Positions 8,547-17,097 of a stretch of 64,000 bases of DNA are shown piece by piece. A program made the translations under genes and the position numbers. Origin of the DNA: UBA6244 sp965140775 (GTDB taxonomy: Bacteria; Bacteroidota; Bacteroidia; Bacteroidales; F082); the NCBI GenBank assembly GCA_965140775.1, contig OZ223471.1:4558691-4622690 (forward strand). The letters run 5' to 3'. The notes beneath the pieces were generated by a model. It was not told where the DNA came from and made no database searches. It saw only the letters and a list, made by a program, of their open reading frames with translations. Within the stretch, counting starts at the first letter, position 1. Every line of letters begins with the position of its first letter.

Positions 8547-9611
8547 ATGATGCAAGAGTTTTTTACCAAAGAGTTTTACGGTAACACAGTGGGCACATGG
8601 CTTATTGCCCTGGGGATTATCATTGGTTCCTTTCTGCTTTCCAAGGTGCTGTATTTTGTCATCACCCGGATTGTGAAACAAATTACTAAGCGGACAAAAA
8701 CCAAACTGGACGACATCATCATCGATAAAATAGAGGAGCCGGCAGTATTTGCACTGGTCATCACGGGTATTTGGTATGCGCTGGCCTATCTCCATTTTTC
8801 CGATTATATCGATACCTTTTTAAGCCATGCATTTTATTTTCTGGTTATTTTTAACATTGCCTGGTTTATTTCCAGATTTTTAAGCGCCATCATCGATGAG
8901 TATTTGGTTCCTTTGGTTGAAAAAACCGAAACCGATCTGGACGACCAATTGCTTCCCATTGCCCGAAAATCAATCAATGTAACCATTTGGACGCTGGCCA
9001 TTATTGTGGGGTTGAACAACGCCGGATTTGATGTGATGGCCCTGATAGCCGGATTGGGAATTGGTGGACTGGCCTTTGCTTTGGCCGCTCAGGACAGCAT
9101 CAGCCACATTTTTGGCGGATTTGTGTTGTTTGCCGACAAGCCTTTCTCCATCAACGATAGAATACTGGTCAATGATTTTGACGGGAAGGTGAAAGAAATT
9201 GGATTGCGCAGCACCCGCATTCAAACTCTCGACGGACGCATGGTAACACTACCCAATGCCGATATTGCCAACAGTTCCATCGTGAATATCTCCTCAGAGC
9301 CCTCCCGGAAAATTACCATGGATTTGGGACTTACCTACGATACAACGCCCGACAACATGCAAAAGGCCATGGACTTGCTCAAGGGTATTTGCATTGAAAA
9401 CAAAGATGTTTTGGAAGACCAAACCGTAACAGCCTTTACCAATTTCGGCGACTTCAGCCTGATCATCCGTTTTATCTATTACATCCGCAGCGGTGCCGAC
9501 ATTTTTGCTACCATGAACGATGTAAACATGGAAGTACTGAAACAATTCAACGCAGCAGGATTGTCGTTTGCCTTCCCCACCCAAACCATTGAGGCGCTGA
9601 TTAAGAAGTAG
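8547..9611 (+). CDS. Small-conductance mechanosensitive channel (MscS family)
   Basis: From the ATG at 8547 the protein has 354 residues. Several N-terminal membrane helices are followed by the hallmark pore helix (GLGIGGLAFALAAQDSISH, then FGGFVLFADKPFSINDRI). After that come the beta domain (GKVKEIGLRSTRIQTLDGRMVTLPNA) and an alpha/beta C-terminal cage. MscS channels open under membrane tension and release solutes during osmotic downshock. The alternative upstream TTG falls inside the promoter box and is rejected. The gene stands alone, divergent from the HdeD-like gene. Confidence 0.93.
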   Translation: MMQEFFTKEFYGNTVGTWLIALGIIIGSFLLSKVLYFVITRIVKQITKRTKTKLDDIIIDKIEEPAVFALVITGIWYALAYLHFSDYIDTFLSHAFYFLVIFNIAWFISRFLSAIIDEYLVPLVEKTETDLDDQLLPIARKSINVTIWTLAIIVGLNNAGFDVMALIAGLGIGGLAFALAAQDSISHIFGGFVLFADKPFSINDRILVNDFDGKVKEIGLRSTRIQTLDGRMVTLPNADIANSSIVNISSEPSRKITMDLGLTYDTTPDNMQKAMDLLKGICIENKDVLEDQTVTAFTNFGDFSLIIRFIYYIRSGADIFATMNDVNMEVLKQFNAAGLSFAFPTQTIEALIKK

Positions 9612-10205
9612 TTGTATGCGTTTTCATCGCTACGTTTCGTCAAGTTGATTGCAAAGTTTCACTTGGTATGTAAATAGGGGAATTGGGTTTTTGGCTTAGT
9701 TTCATGCCGTAGGCAGACAAGTATCACTGCGTTGCTACATTTATAAGTCACTTATCTGCTCACTTTTTGCCATAAAACAACGATTGGAAACAAGATAAAT
9801 AGGTTTGCTCTCGGTTATTCAACATTTTATACTCTTTAAGCTCAAAAAGCTTATGAAATTAAGCTCAAAATGAGTAATAAATGAGCTATATTCTTATTTG
9901 TAATGAGCTACAAAGTTCTTTTGAAAGTTGTAATACCGATGATGAATTGAAATGAGCTTTATCTTCGCTTCGCTTCTGAAACCTCTTCAATTCTATATGG
10001 GCATTATACATCAACAGCGTAGTGCTAACTTCAATTTATAGTTGGTATCATTGCAGATTTCGATAAAAAGCCTTCCTATTCAATAAAACGGAACTGAAAC
10101 ATGAGAATCCACCATTGGACTACCCCGATCCGCCAGGTTGGAAAAAACCCAACGGGTCGAAATAAGCGACCACAATAGCTGGGTATTGATGCCATGCAAA
10201 GTCTT
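9612..10205. other. Gene-free gap with repeated AGCTCA/TGAGCT words
   Basis: The 594 bases between the MscS gene and lutB contain no supportable gene. Between 9838 and 9960 the words AAGCTCA and TGAGCT recur about five times in both orientations. A short open stretch at 10067-10165 ends in a Pro-rich tail (YPDPPGWKKPNG) and may be the remnant of a lost gene. Confidence 0.5.
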
Positions 10206-11588
10206 CTACTTATTCTGCTCCCGCCAACGTTGGTTGAATGATGCAGGTGCCGCCTCCGGAAGTTCGCGTTGGTTGCCCCAGCTTTTCCGGATGGAAAACC
10301 TGATGAGCATGTTTTTGATGCCGCTTCCGGGCATGTCCAACAGTTTTCGCGACGACATGGCTTTGGACATCCACCTGACCTTGCGTGCTTCGCTTCCGGT
10401 TACATACTTTTGCTTAACGGCGTAATTCCGGTTGTACAACAGCAGGTTGCGTAGGGGGATGTTTACCGGACAAACGGTATCGCATTTACCGCAAAGGGTG
10501 GAGGCGTAGCTCAGGTGTTTATAAGTGTCGAAATCCTTCATGAAAGGTGTAACCACAGCACCGATAGGTCCGGGATAGGTGGTGCCGTACGATTTACCTC
10601 CTATGAGTTTAAACACCGGACAAGCATTCAAGCAAGCTCCGCATTTGATGCACGAGAGCGCCTGACGCTGTTTTTCCTGCTCCAATACCTTGCTCCGGCC
10701 ATTGTCAATGAGCACCACAATCATTTCGTCGGGACCGGATAATTCGCCTTCGCGTCGGGGGCCGGAAAGTATGCTGTTGTAGGCCGTTACGGATTGGCCT
10801 GTGCCATGCGAAGCCAACAAAGGCCAAAACAATTCCAGGTTATCCATCGACGGGATAAGTTTTTCGATGCCCGTAACCACCAAATGAATCTTGGGTAAAG
10901 CCATGGATAACAGTCCGTTTCCTTCGTTTTCGGTGAGGGCAATGGCGCCTATGTCGGAGATTAAAAAATTGGCTCCGGTGATACCCATTTGAGCGTGAGC
11001 AAACTTCTCACGCATGTAGTCGCGGGTAAAAGCGGTAATTTCGTCAGGGGTGAGTTGTTCGGGTGCACCCAATTTTTCGTGATACAAGGTGGCCACATCT
11101 TCCTTTGAAAAATGCATGGCCGGCGTAACAATATGATAGGGTTTGTCGTTGGCTTGCTGCACGATAAATTCGCCCAAATCTGTTTCCACCACTTCTACAC
11201 CGAGTTTTTGGAGGTGGTCGTTGAGCGAAATTTCTTCGGTAACCATCGACTTGGACTTCACCACCGAGGTAATCTGATGTTTCTTGATTATTTTTTCAAT
11301 TTCCGACAGGGCTTCACGGGCATCGCGTGCCCAGATGAGTTTTCCGCCATTGGCCGTAAAATTGTCTTCAAATTCAATAAGGTATCTATCCAACTCATTG
11401 ATTACCTTATGCTTGATAAATCCTGCCCGTTGTCGAGCCACCAACAGTCTGGCATACTTAGCGGTGCCATCTGCCACGGCCTTGTCGTATTGATTGATGG
11501 CATAACGTATTTTTTCCTGTTGCGCACCATCGTTGGCCACGTCGGCACTACGCAAGGTAAAATCTTTATATTCAGTGTTTATACCCAC
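10206..11588 (-). CDS. lutB: LutB-like lactate utilization iron-sulfur protein
   Basis: The protein has 460 residues from a GTG at 11588. The frame stays open to an ATG at 11651, but that would overlap rpiB by 53 bases. An N-terminal LUD domain (KHQITSVVKSKSMVTEEI, GITGANFLISDIGAIAL) is followed by two 4Fe-4S clusters: CIKCGACLNACP near residue 310 and CGKCDTVCP near 363. LutB works with LutA and LutC in L-lactate oxidation to pyruvate. Neither partner is adjacent, since rpiB lies upstream and a gene-free gap downstream. The fold call is firm. The substrate is inferred from the family. Confidence 0.88.
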   Translation of the reverse strand: MGINTEYKDFTLRSADVANDGAQQEKIRYAINQYDKAVADGTAKYARLLVARQRAGFIKHKVINELDRYLIEFEDNFTANGGKLIWARDAREALSEIEKIIKKHQITSVVKSKSMVTEEISLNDHLQKLGVEVVETDLGEFIVQQANDKPYHIVTPAMHFSKEDVATLYHEKLGAPEQLTPDEITAFTRDYMREKFAHAQMGITGANFLISDIGAIALTENEGNGLLSMALPKIHLVVTGIEKLIPSMDNLELFWPLLASHGTGQSVTAYNSILSGPRREGELSGPDEMIVVLIDNGRSKVLEQEKQRQALSCIKCGACLNACPVFKLIGGKSYGTTYPGPIGAVVTPFMKDFDTYKHLSYASTLCGKCDTVCPVNIPLRNLLLYNRNYAVKQKYVTGSEARKVRWMSKAMSSRKLLDMPGSGIKNMLIRFSIRKSWGNQRELPEAAPASFNQRWREQNK

Positions 11589-11598
11589 AATTCGGCAG

Positions 11599-12048
11599 TT
11601 AAATGAGTTGGTTGATTTTGTCCACACGGGCTTGATGACGTCCGCCTTCAAACTCGGTATTTAAAAAGGTGTCGGCAATTTTCAAAGCGTCTTCAAACGA
11701 AACAAACCTGCCGGGAAGCGACAATACGTTGGCATCGTTGTGCTGACGGGTAAGCTGGGCCTGTTCCACATTCCAACACAGTCCGGCACGTACATTGGGG
11801 TACTTATTGGCGGTCATTTGTGCACCATTTCCGCTTCCGCAAAGGATAATGCCCCGTTGAAATTCGCCACGGTTGATGGCACTGGCCAGTGGATGAATCA
11901 TGTCGGGATAATCCACACTTTCGGGCGAATTGGTGCCAAAATCAAAAATGGTATATCCCTGCTTTTGGAGGGCTTCTTTTAAAAAAGTCTTCATGGCATA
12001 TCCTCCATGATCGGACGCCATTGCCAAAATCGTGCTATCTTGAGTCAT
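11599..12048 (-). CDS. rpiB: Ribose 5-phosphate isomerase B
   Basis: The protein has 149 residues from the ATG at 12048. It shows SDHGGY near the N-terminus, SVDYPD, and the active-site loop CGSGNGAQMTANKYPNVRAG, whose Cys is the conserved catalytic base. It interconverts ribose 5-phosphate and ribulose 5-phosphate in the non-oxidative pentose phosphate pathway. An upstream in-frame TTG at 12069 lies in a perfect -7 promoter box and is rejected. lutB follows ten bases after the stop, so the two are probably co-transcribed. Confidence 0.93.
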   Translation of the reverse strand: MTQDSTILAMASDHGGYAMKTFLKEALQKQGYTIFDFGTNSPESVDYPDMIHPLASAINRGEFQRGIILCGSGNGAQMTANKYPNVRAGLCWNVEQAQLTRQHNDANVLSLPGRFVSFEDALKIADTFLNTEFEGGRHQARVDKINQLI

Positions 12049-12066
12049 TGTTGAAAAAATCTGTGG

Positions 12067-12074
12067 CAAATTTA
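12067..12074 (-). promoter_or_regulatory. -7 element TAAATTTG of rpiB-lutB
   Basis: Read on the minus strand this is an exact TAnnTTTG box, about 19 bases before the rpiB ATG. TTG-containing sequence (GGTTTTGAACCC) lies at about the -33 distance. It decides the rpiB start. Confidence 0.65.
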
Positions 12075-12582
12075 GACATTTTTATGGGTTCAAAACCAAA
12101 CAAGTTGACTACCATGTACTTTGTTTTTTGTTATTCAAAGGTAGTTTTAGGTTAACCTGTTTATCTTCAAAATTTTAATAGTTTTCACGGTTTGGTTGTT
12201 AATATCTGTTTACTTTTGTTGATAATTATTGAATAAAACGGAGGTTATCAACAATGAATTTTTGGGTTTTGAGGGTTACAGTTTTTTTGATTTTTTTTTG
12301 AAAAGTTTTCCTCAGTAATCAACAATTTTTCACAAGCAATTGAAGTTCCTTTTTATTCAGTTATGTAAAAATTAAAGATTGGTTAATAAATATGTTGATG
12401 GTTGTAATACAAATATTTAGCCATTATTTGATTGTTGAATGAGTGTTGATAAAACCACATTTTTTACAAATCAAAATGATTGAGCAACAAATAATCAAAC
12501 GTTTCAACAGCGCTATATATATTAACAATATAATTTAAAATTAAATATAATAATAAGGTTAAATGTTAATACGCAAATAAGG
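12075..12582. other. Candidate replication origin (DnaA-box-like cluster, AT-rich)
   Basis: About 510 bases lie between divergent rpiB and nadA. The gap has three exact copies of TTATCAACA, a one-mismatch variant of the classic DnaA box TTATCCACA, at 12217-12225 (minus), 12245-12253 (plus) and 12444-12452 (minus). Near matches lie at 12316-12324 and 12393-12401. A strongly AT-rich stretch (12505-12560) could serve as the unwinding element. Two parS sites 13-15 kb away and the adjacent mnmG fit an origin-proximal location. This is an inference. GC skew was not computed, and nadA must also have its promoter here. Confidence 0.4.
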
Positions 12583-13518
12583 ATGGATTATAGAAATGAG
12601 ATTCTAAAATTGAAAAAAGAAAAAAAAGCGTTGTTGCTGGCGCATTTTTATCAAATTCCCGAAATTCAGGATGTGGCCGATTACATGGGCGACAGTTTGG
12701 GCCTTGCGCAAAAAGCTTCGGAAGCCAATGCTGATATGATCGTATTTGCGGGGGTTCATTTTATGGCCGAAACCGCCAAAATGCTCAATCCTGACATTCC
12801 GGTAATTTTGCCCGACCTAAATGCCGGTTGTTCCCTTGCCGATTCCTGTCCTTACGACGATTTCAAAATTTTCAAAGAACAACATCCTGATCATTTGGTT
12901 ATCAGTTATATAAATACTACCGCGGCCATCAAAACCCTCACCGATGTGGTGTGTACCTCGGGCAATGCGGTTCAGATAGTGGAATCATTTCCCAAAGATC
13001 AAAAAATAATTTTTGCGCCGGATAAAAATTTGGGTGGATATATCAACAGGCTTACCGGACGAAATATGGTATTGTGGAATGGTACCTGTGAGGTTCACGA
13101 TATATTGAACACCGAAGCTATTTTGAATTTGCAGGAAGCCCATCCTGATGCTAAGGTAATTGCCCATCCGGAGTGCAGTGCTCAGGTATTGCAACTGGCT
13201 GCTTACATTGGATCCACCACGGGTATGATTAAATTTACCCAACAGGATACTGCCCTAAAATATATTGTGGCCACCGAATCGGGCATACTGCACCAAATGC
13301 GCAAACTTTCGCCACACAAGGAATTTCTTATCGTTCCGTCGGATAGCACCTGTTCGTGCAACGATTGCCCGTACATGAAAATGAATACCATGGAAAATCT
13401 GTATATGGCTTTGAAAAATGAAAAGCCTTGTATATCTTTAGACGCTGAAACCATTGAGTTGGCCAAACGGCCCATCATACGCATGCTTGATATTTCTAAG
13501 AAGTTGAATATTATATAA
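12583..13518 (+). CDS. nadA: Quinolinate synthase A
   Basis: The protein has 311 residues, the compact NadA type. Three quasi-repeated domains carry the 4Fe-4S ligands, probably C83 (NAGCSLADSC), C169 (NGTCEVH) and one of C257/C259/C262 (STCSCNDCPY). HFYQ near residue 21 and SYINTTAAIK match substrate-binding segments. It condenses iminoaspartate and dihydroxyacetone phosphate to quinolinate in NAD synthesis. nadB and nadC are not adjacent. The ATG at 12583 follows the long AT-rich gap, and the lipoprotein gene follows after 14 bases. Confidence 0.95.
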   Translation: MDYRNEILKLKKEKKALLLAHFYQIPEIQDVADYMGDSLGLAQKASEANADMIVFAGVHFMAETAKMLNPDIPVILPDLNAGCSLADSCPYDDFKIFKEQHPDHLVISYINTTAAIKTLTDVVCTSGNAVQIVESFPKDQKIIFAPDKNLGGYINRLTGRNMVLWNGTCEVHDILNTEAILNLQEAHPDAKVIAHPECSAQVLQLAAYIGSTTGMIKFTQQDTALKYIVATESGILHQMRKLSPHKEFLIVPSDSTCSCNDCPYMKMNTMENLYMALKNEKPCISLDAETIELAKRPIIRMLDISKKLNII

Positions 13519-13532
13519 TTAGGATACCGGAA

Positions 13533-14075
13533 ATGAAAAAAAATTTCATCGTTACAGGGCTTGTTTTGTTGTTGTTGGCGGGATCTTCCTGTTCAAACAA
13601 GGTATTATACACTCGGCAGATACGCAACAACCTGATGGAAAATCAGTTGAAAGAGAGTGAAGTTCAGTACTATAATTCCGGAAAAATTCTGCTTCAACGA
13701 AATTTATCGTACGCCGAAACACAAATAGCCCGCGGACAAATCAAATTTGAAAACGGTCAATATATCGAAGAAATCGTCATTCCCAAAGGTACACCGGGTG
13801 TGGCCGTTGGTCAGGGTAAGGATTATATAGATGTGTCGTTTGAACCGGGCGAAAACAGACAATTGCGCTTCAAATGCAATCCCGACGGATACTATCAAAT
13901 AACGGCGCTGGCCTGGAAAGACAATTACGGATCAGTGAAATACGATACCACCGTTTATTATTTGAATGCCCCTTCGGGAAAGGCCCTCCTACAGGTGGAA
14001 AAAGATTATGTAAGTAAGTATGAAAAACAAAAGCGCGTGCTAAAAGGCCGAACGGTATCCTCTGGTTATGAATAA
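13533..14075 (+). CDS. Lipoprotein of unknown function
   Basis: The 180-residue protein begins with a lipoprotein signal (VLLLLAGSSC, acylated Cys near residue 20), so it is probably anchored in a membrane facing the periplasm. The mature part is beta-rich, with GTPGVAVGQGKDYIDVSFE in the middle and a basic C-terminus. I do not recognise a named domain. Its last eight bases overlap the start of the MORN-repeat gene, so the two are translated together and may act together at the envelope. Confidence 0.75.
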   Translation: MKKNFIVTGLVLLLLAGSSCSNKVLYTRQIRNNLMENQLKESEVQYYNSGKILLQRNLSYAETQIARGQIKFENGQYIEEIVIPKGTPGVAVGQGKDYIDVSFEPGENRQLRFKCNPDGYYQITALAWKDNYGSVKYDTTVYYLNAPSGKALLQVEKDYVSKYEKQKRVLKGRTVSSGYE

Positions 14076-15591
14076 ATTGCTCTTTTTTCTGGTTTTTGTG
14101 CTGGTTGGATTTTATTTGGATATGCCGGCTCAGACGAACGGAAAAATAAATCCCGACGGTTACAATTTTTTTTATTCTGATGACAGCACCATCGTGAGTG
14201 AGGGTTATATGCGTCAGGGTAAACCCGATGGATACTGGAAAAATTATTATCCCGACGGGGTATTGAAATCGGAGGGAAACAGAAAAGATTTTTTGCTCGA
14301 CAGCGTTTGGCGTTTTTATGATGAAGAAGGAAAACTGACACTGGAAATCACTTACCGGCAAGACAAAAAAAACGGATTCAGAACCACTTACCAGGGCGAT
14401 GAAATTACCCGTGAAAATTTTGTGAACGACGTCAAGCAAGGTGATTCGTATTTGCTGTATGCCAACGGAAAAGTAAAATCGAAAATACCTTTTGTTAACG
14501 GACTGGAGGATGGCATTGCCCGCGACTATGACGAGGAAGGAAACATCATTCAATTGGTACACTACCGAAAGGGATATGTGGTTGAAAGAGAACGCATCAA
14601 CCGGATGAATGCCAACCAACAGCGGCATGGAAAATGGAAGTGGTTTTTTGATGATGAACTCACCGTTCAAATGGAAGGAACCTATAAAAATGGCTTAAAA
14701 GACGGGTATTGGAAAGAATATGATTTGGATGGAAATCTTGTATCAGCCACCAAATACGTGGATGGCGAAAAACAAGAAAAAGCAGAAGAACTGGTGCAAT
14801 TGGATGTGCGAACCGACTATTTTCCGGATGGGCAGGTGAAAGTGCGGGCTACCTATACCAAAGAAGGTGTTCCCGAGGGTGTTCGTCGTGAGTACAACGA
14901 ATTGGGGGAGGTGGAAAAATCGTTTGTTTTCAGAAACGGACGCATTGTGGCCGAAGGAATTTTTACCGATGCCGGTCAGCGCCAGGGCCGATGGAAAGAA
15001 TATTATCCTACAGGAAAACTCAAGGCCACCGGAGATTATAAGGACGACAAGCGAGAAAATGTCTGGAAGTTTTATTATCCCAACGGACAGCTGGAACAAA
15101 TTGGAAAATATATTGATAATCAACCAGATAGTTTGTGGACATGGTATTACGAAACCGGAAAAATTCTTCGGGAAGAAAATTATTATCAAGGTCTGTCCGA
15201 TGGCACTTATTCCGAATACGACAAACAAGGAAACCTGATTACCACCGGCGACTATCTGGAAGGTAAAAAAGAAGGATTCTGGACATTGCAGATTGGGGGT
15301 TTTCGTGAAGAAGGCAACTACAGCGAAGGGTTACGTTCGGGTGTTTGGAAATCTTTTTATGCCGACGGAAGTCCTGCTTTTGAAGGAAAATTTGTGGACA
15401 ATTTGCCCAATGGAAAACACCGCTGGTGGTGGCTCAATGGCAAGTTGAAAAAAGAAGCTTCCTTCGTGATGGGCCGGCGAAGCGGCGAGATGAAGAAATT
15501 CAACGACGACGGCACCCTGCTGATAGAGATCAGTTATAAGGGCGGAAAAGAAGTGAAATACGATGGCATTGAAGCCGATTTGGACGAATAG
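14068..15591 (+). CDS. Secreted MORN-variant repeat protein
   Basis: This 507-residue protein has an N-terminal signal peptide (LLFFLVFVLVGFYLDMPAQ). It then consists of about 15-18 tandem repeats of roughly 22-24 residues with the pattern G.Y..G...G.WK.YYPDGKL, the toxin/antitoxin MORN-variant (MORN_2) family. Such proteins form an extended beta sheet. In Bacteroidota they are common as exported proteins without a known reaction. The gene overlaps the preceding lipoprotein gene by eight bases. No catalytic motif is visible. The repeats are diverged at DNA level, so no recent tandem expansion is seen. Confidence 0.85.
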   Translation: MNKLLFFLVFVLVGFYLDMPAQTNGKINPDGYNFFYSDDSTIVSEGYMRQGKPDGYWKNYYPDGVLKSEGNRKDFLLDSVWRFYDEEGKLTLEITYRQDKKNGFRTTYQGDEITRENFVNDVKQGDSYLLYANGKVKSKIPFVNGLEDGIARDYDEEGNIIQLVHYRKGYVVERERINRMNANQQRHGKWKWFFDDELTVQMEGTYKNGLKDGYWKEYDLDGNLVSATKYVDGEKQEKAEELVQLDVRTDYFPDGQVKVRATYTKEGVPEGVRREYNELGEVEKSFVFRNGRIVAEGIFTDAGQRQGRWKEYYPTGKLKATGDYKDDKRENVWKFYYPNGQLEQIGKYIDNQPDSLWTWYYETGKILREENYYQGLSDGTYSEYDKQGNLITTGDYLEGKKEGFWTLQIGGFREEGNYSEGLRSGVWKSFYADGSPAFEGKFVDNLPNGKHRWWWLNGKLKKEASFVMGRRSGEMKKFNDDGTLLIEISYKGGKEVKYDGIEADLDE

Positions 15592-15706
15592 GTTACCAAA
15601 GAACGAATCTAAATAATGGCTTTAGGTAGCGCATGCATGCATTATTTATATCTTCGCCACAATTAAAAAATCACGATCGTTTCGTTTAACTCAAATGTCA
15701 CTACAC

Positions 15707-16327
15707 ATGAAAAAGTTTATTTTTAGTTTGATCATCCTGGCCATGGTTGGTGTGGCTTGTCAGAACAATACCCAAAAAACAGAAGGTGCAAACAATGAAT
15801 CAATTGCAGCTGTTGTGGATGAAGTTGCCGTTGTTAATTTGGCCGATTTCGATTCACTTGCCGGCAACTACGTAGGCAAAAAAGTGCAATTGGAAGGAAC
15901 CATCGATCATGTATGCAAACATGGTGGCCAACGTGCTTTTATTGTAAATCCCGAATCGGAATCACGTGTAAAACTCACTCCCGACGAAACCCTGGCAGCC
16001 TTTAACACCGATATGGAAGGAAACCATGTAATTGTGGTTGGTGTTGTTGAAGAGCAAAGAATAGATGAAGCCTACATCATGGAGTGGGAACAGGAAATTA
16101 AATCAGGAGTGGTTGCTGCCGACGACAAAGGCGAAGGAAGCCATTTGGGCGGTAACATGGAAAAAGGTGGTGAAGATGCCGACATCAGCGAAGAAATGGA
16201 AAAAGTAAACAACCTCCGTCAGATGTTGAAAGATTCAGGAAAAGACCACCTGTCGTTCTACTCCGTGATGTGTTCCTCACTGAAGGAAATTGACAATCCT
16301 TCCGAACTGATCAACGACGAAAATTAG
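15707..16327 (+). CDS. OB-fold-like lipoprotein
   Basis: From the ATG at 15707 the protein has 206 residues. An in-frame ATG four codons earlier is less likely because it delays the signal. The lipobox ends at Cys (AMVGVAC). Residues about 45-130 read like a small OB-fold domain: YVGKKVQLEGTIDHVC, RAFIVNPES, then HVIVVGVVEE. A Cys and His cluster (VCKHGGQR) could bind metal or heme, which is speculative. The C-terminus is acidic and helical. The PepSY-like gene follows after 23 bases, suggesting a shared envelope role. Confidence 0.6.
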   Translation: MKKFIFSLIILAMVGVACQNNTQKTEGANNESIAAVVDEVAVVNLADFDSLAGNYVGKKVQLEGTIDHVCKHGGQRAFIVNPESESRVKLTPDETLAAFNTDMEGNHVIVVGVVEEQRIDEAYIMEWEQEIKSGVVAADDKGEGSHLGGNMEKGGEDADISEEMEKVNNLRQMLKDSGKDHLSFYSVMCSSLKEIDNPSELINDEN

Positions 16328-16350
16328 TATATAATAACTCCCTGTATTTC

Positions 16351-16905
16351 ATGAGTTTTAAGTGGCGCAAGTGGAACAGAATTGTCCATCGCGATTTTGG
16401 ATATCTGTTTTTTGGCATGACTTTGATTTATGCCCTTTCGGGGATAGCCATCAATCACATTAAAGATTGGAATCCCAATTATGTGGTGATTTCAGAGGAT
16501 ATTACAGTAGATGTTACCAACACCCGTCCCGATAAAACCATGATCAAAAAATGGTTGGACGATATCGGCGAAGCAGGTACCTACAAAAGCCATTATTTTC
16601 CCAACGATGAAATTTTGAAAATTTTTGTGGACGATGGCACCGTGTATGTTGATCTGACTACCGGAGAAGGGTTGTTGGAAAAATCCACCCGCCGCCCTTT
16701 GTTTCGTGAGGTGAATTACCTGCATTACAATCCCATCAAGTATTGGACCTGGTATTCAGATATTTTTGCCGGAGCTCTCATTATTCTTGCTTTGTCGGGC
16801 ATCCTGATTCCCCGTGGCGATCAAGGAATTACCCGTCGTGGTGCCTGGATGGTGGCGTTGGGTGTGCTTATTCCGTTTATTTATTTACTTGTTTATTTCT
16901 ACTAA
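16351..16905 (+). CDS. PepSY-associated transmembrane protein
   Basis: The 184-residue protein starts with a short basic stretch and a conserved RIVHRDFGYLFFG helix. Next is a periplasmic domain (residues about 45-115) that resembles a PepSY fold, then two C-terminal membrane helices. Histidines next to the helices (VHRD, NYLHYNP) are typical of PepSY_TM proteins, which are linked to iron/heme uptake or ferric reductase activity (family knowledge). It sits between an OB-like lipoprotein and a small membrane protein, probably one operon. The exact reaction is unknown. Confidence 0.75.
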   Translation: MSFKWRKWNRIVHRDFGYLFFGMTLIYALSGIAINHIKDWNPNYVVISEDITVDVTNTRPDKTMIKKWLDDIGEAGTYKSHYFPNDEILKIFVDDGTVYVDLTTGEGLLEKSTRRPLFREVNYLHYNPIKYWTWYSDIFAGALIILALSGILIPRGDQGITRRGAWMVALGVLIPFIYLLVYFY

Positions 16906-16908
16906 GCC

Positions 16909-17097
16909 ATGAATGAGTACCTGATCATATTTTTATTTGTTGCCTGGTACACGCTCTCTCTTATTATATCTGAAAATATGGGAAAGCGAAAAAAAATGGG
17001 TGTACAGTGGGCATTCTTCTTCTGTATGATGCTTTCTCCGGTGGTGGGGTATGTTATCGTGCAATTAAGCCCCAACGACTTAAAAAGCGCGAAATAG
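16909..17097 (+). CDS. Small two-helix membrane protein
   Basis: This small protein of 62 residues has two hydrophobic helices (LIIFLFVAWYTLSLII and WAFFFCMMLSPVVGYVIVQL) joined by a basic loop (GKRKKMG). It starts four bases after the PepSY-like gene and is probably co-transcribed with it. Its last 18 bases overlap the 3' end of convergent hemW. The layout is common for small phage-shock or SHOCT-less membrane proteins in Bacteroidota. No function is assigned. Confidence 0.65.
   Translation: MNEYLIIFLFVAWYTLSLIISENMGKRKKMGVQWAFFFCMMLSPVVGYVIVQLSPNDLKSAK

Noticed and set aside
10067..10165. Possible gene remnant ending in YPDPPGWKKPNG before a stop
   Set aside because: Only 32 open codons without a start and no recognisable family. 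It is kept as a note in the intergenic entry.
13870..14670. 266-codon minus-strand frame
   Set aside because: It is a shadow of the MORN-variant gene, whose repeat pattern is unmistakable.
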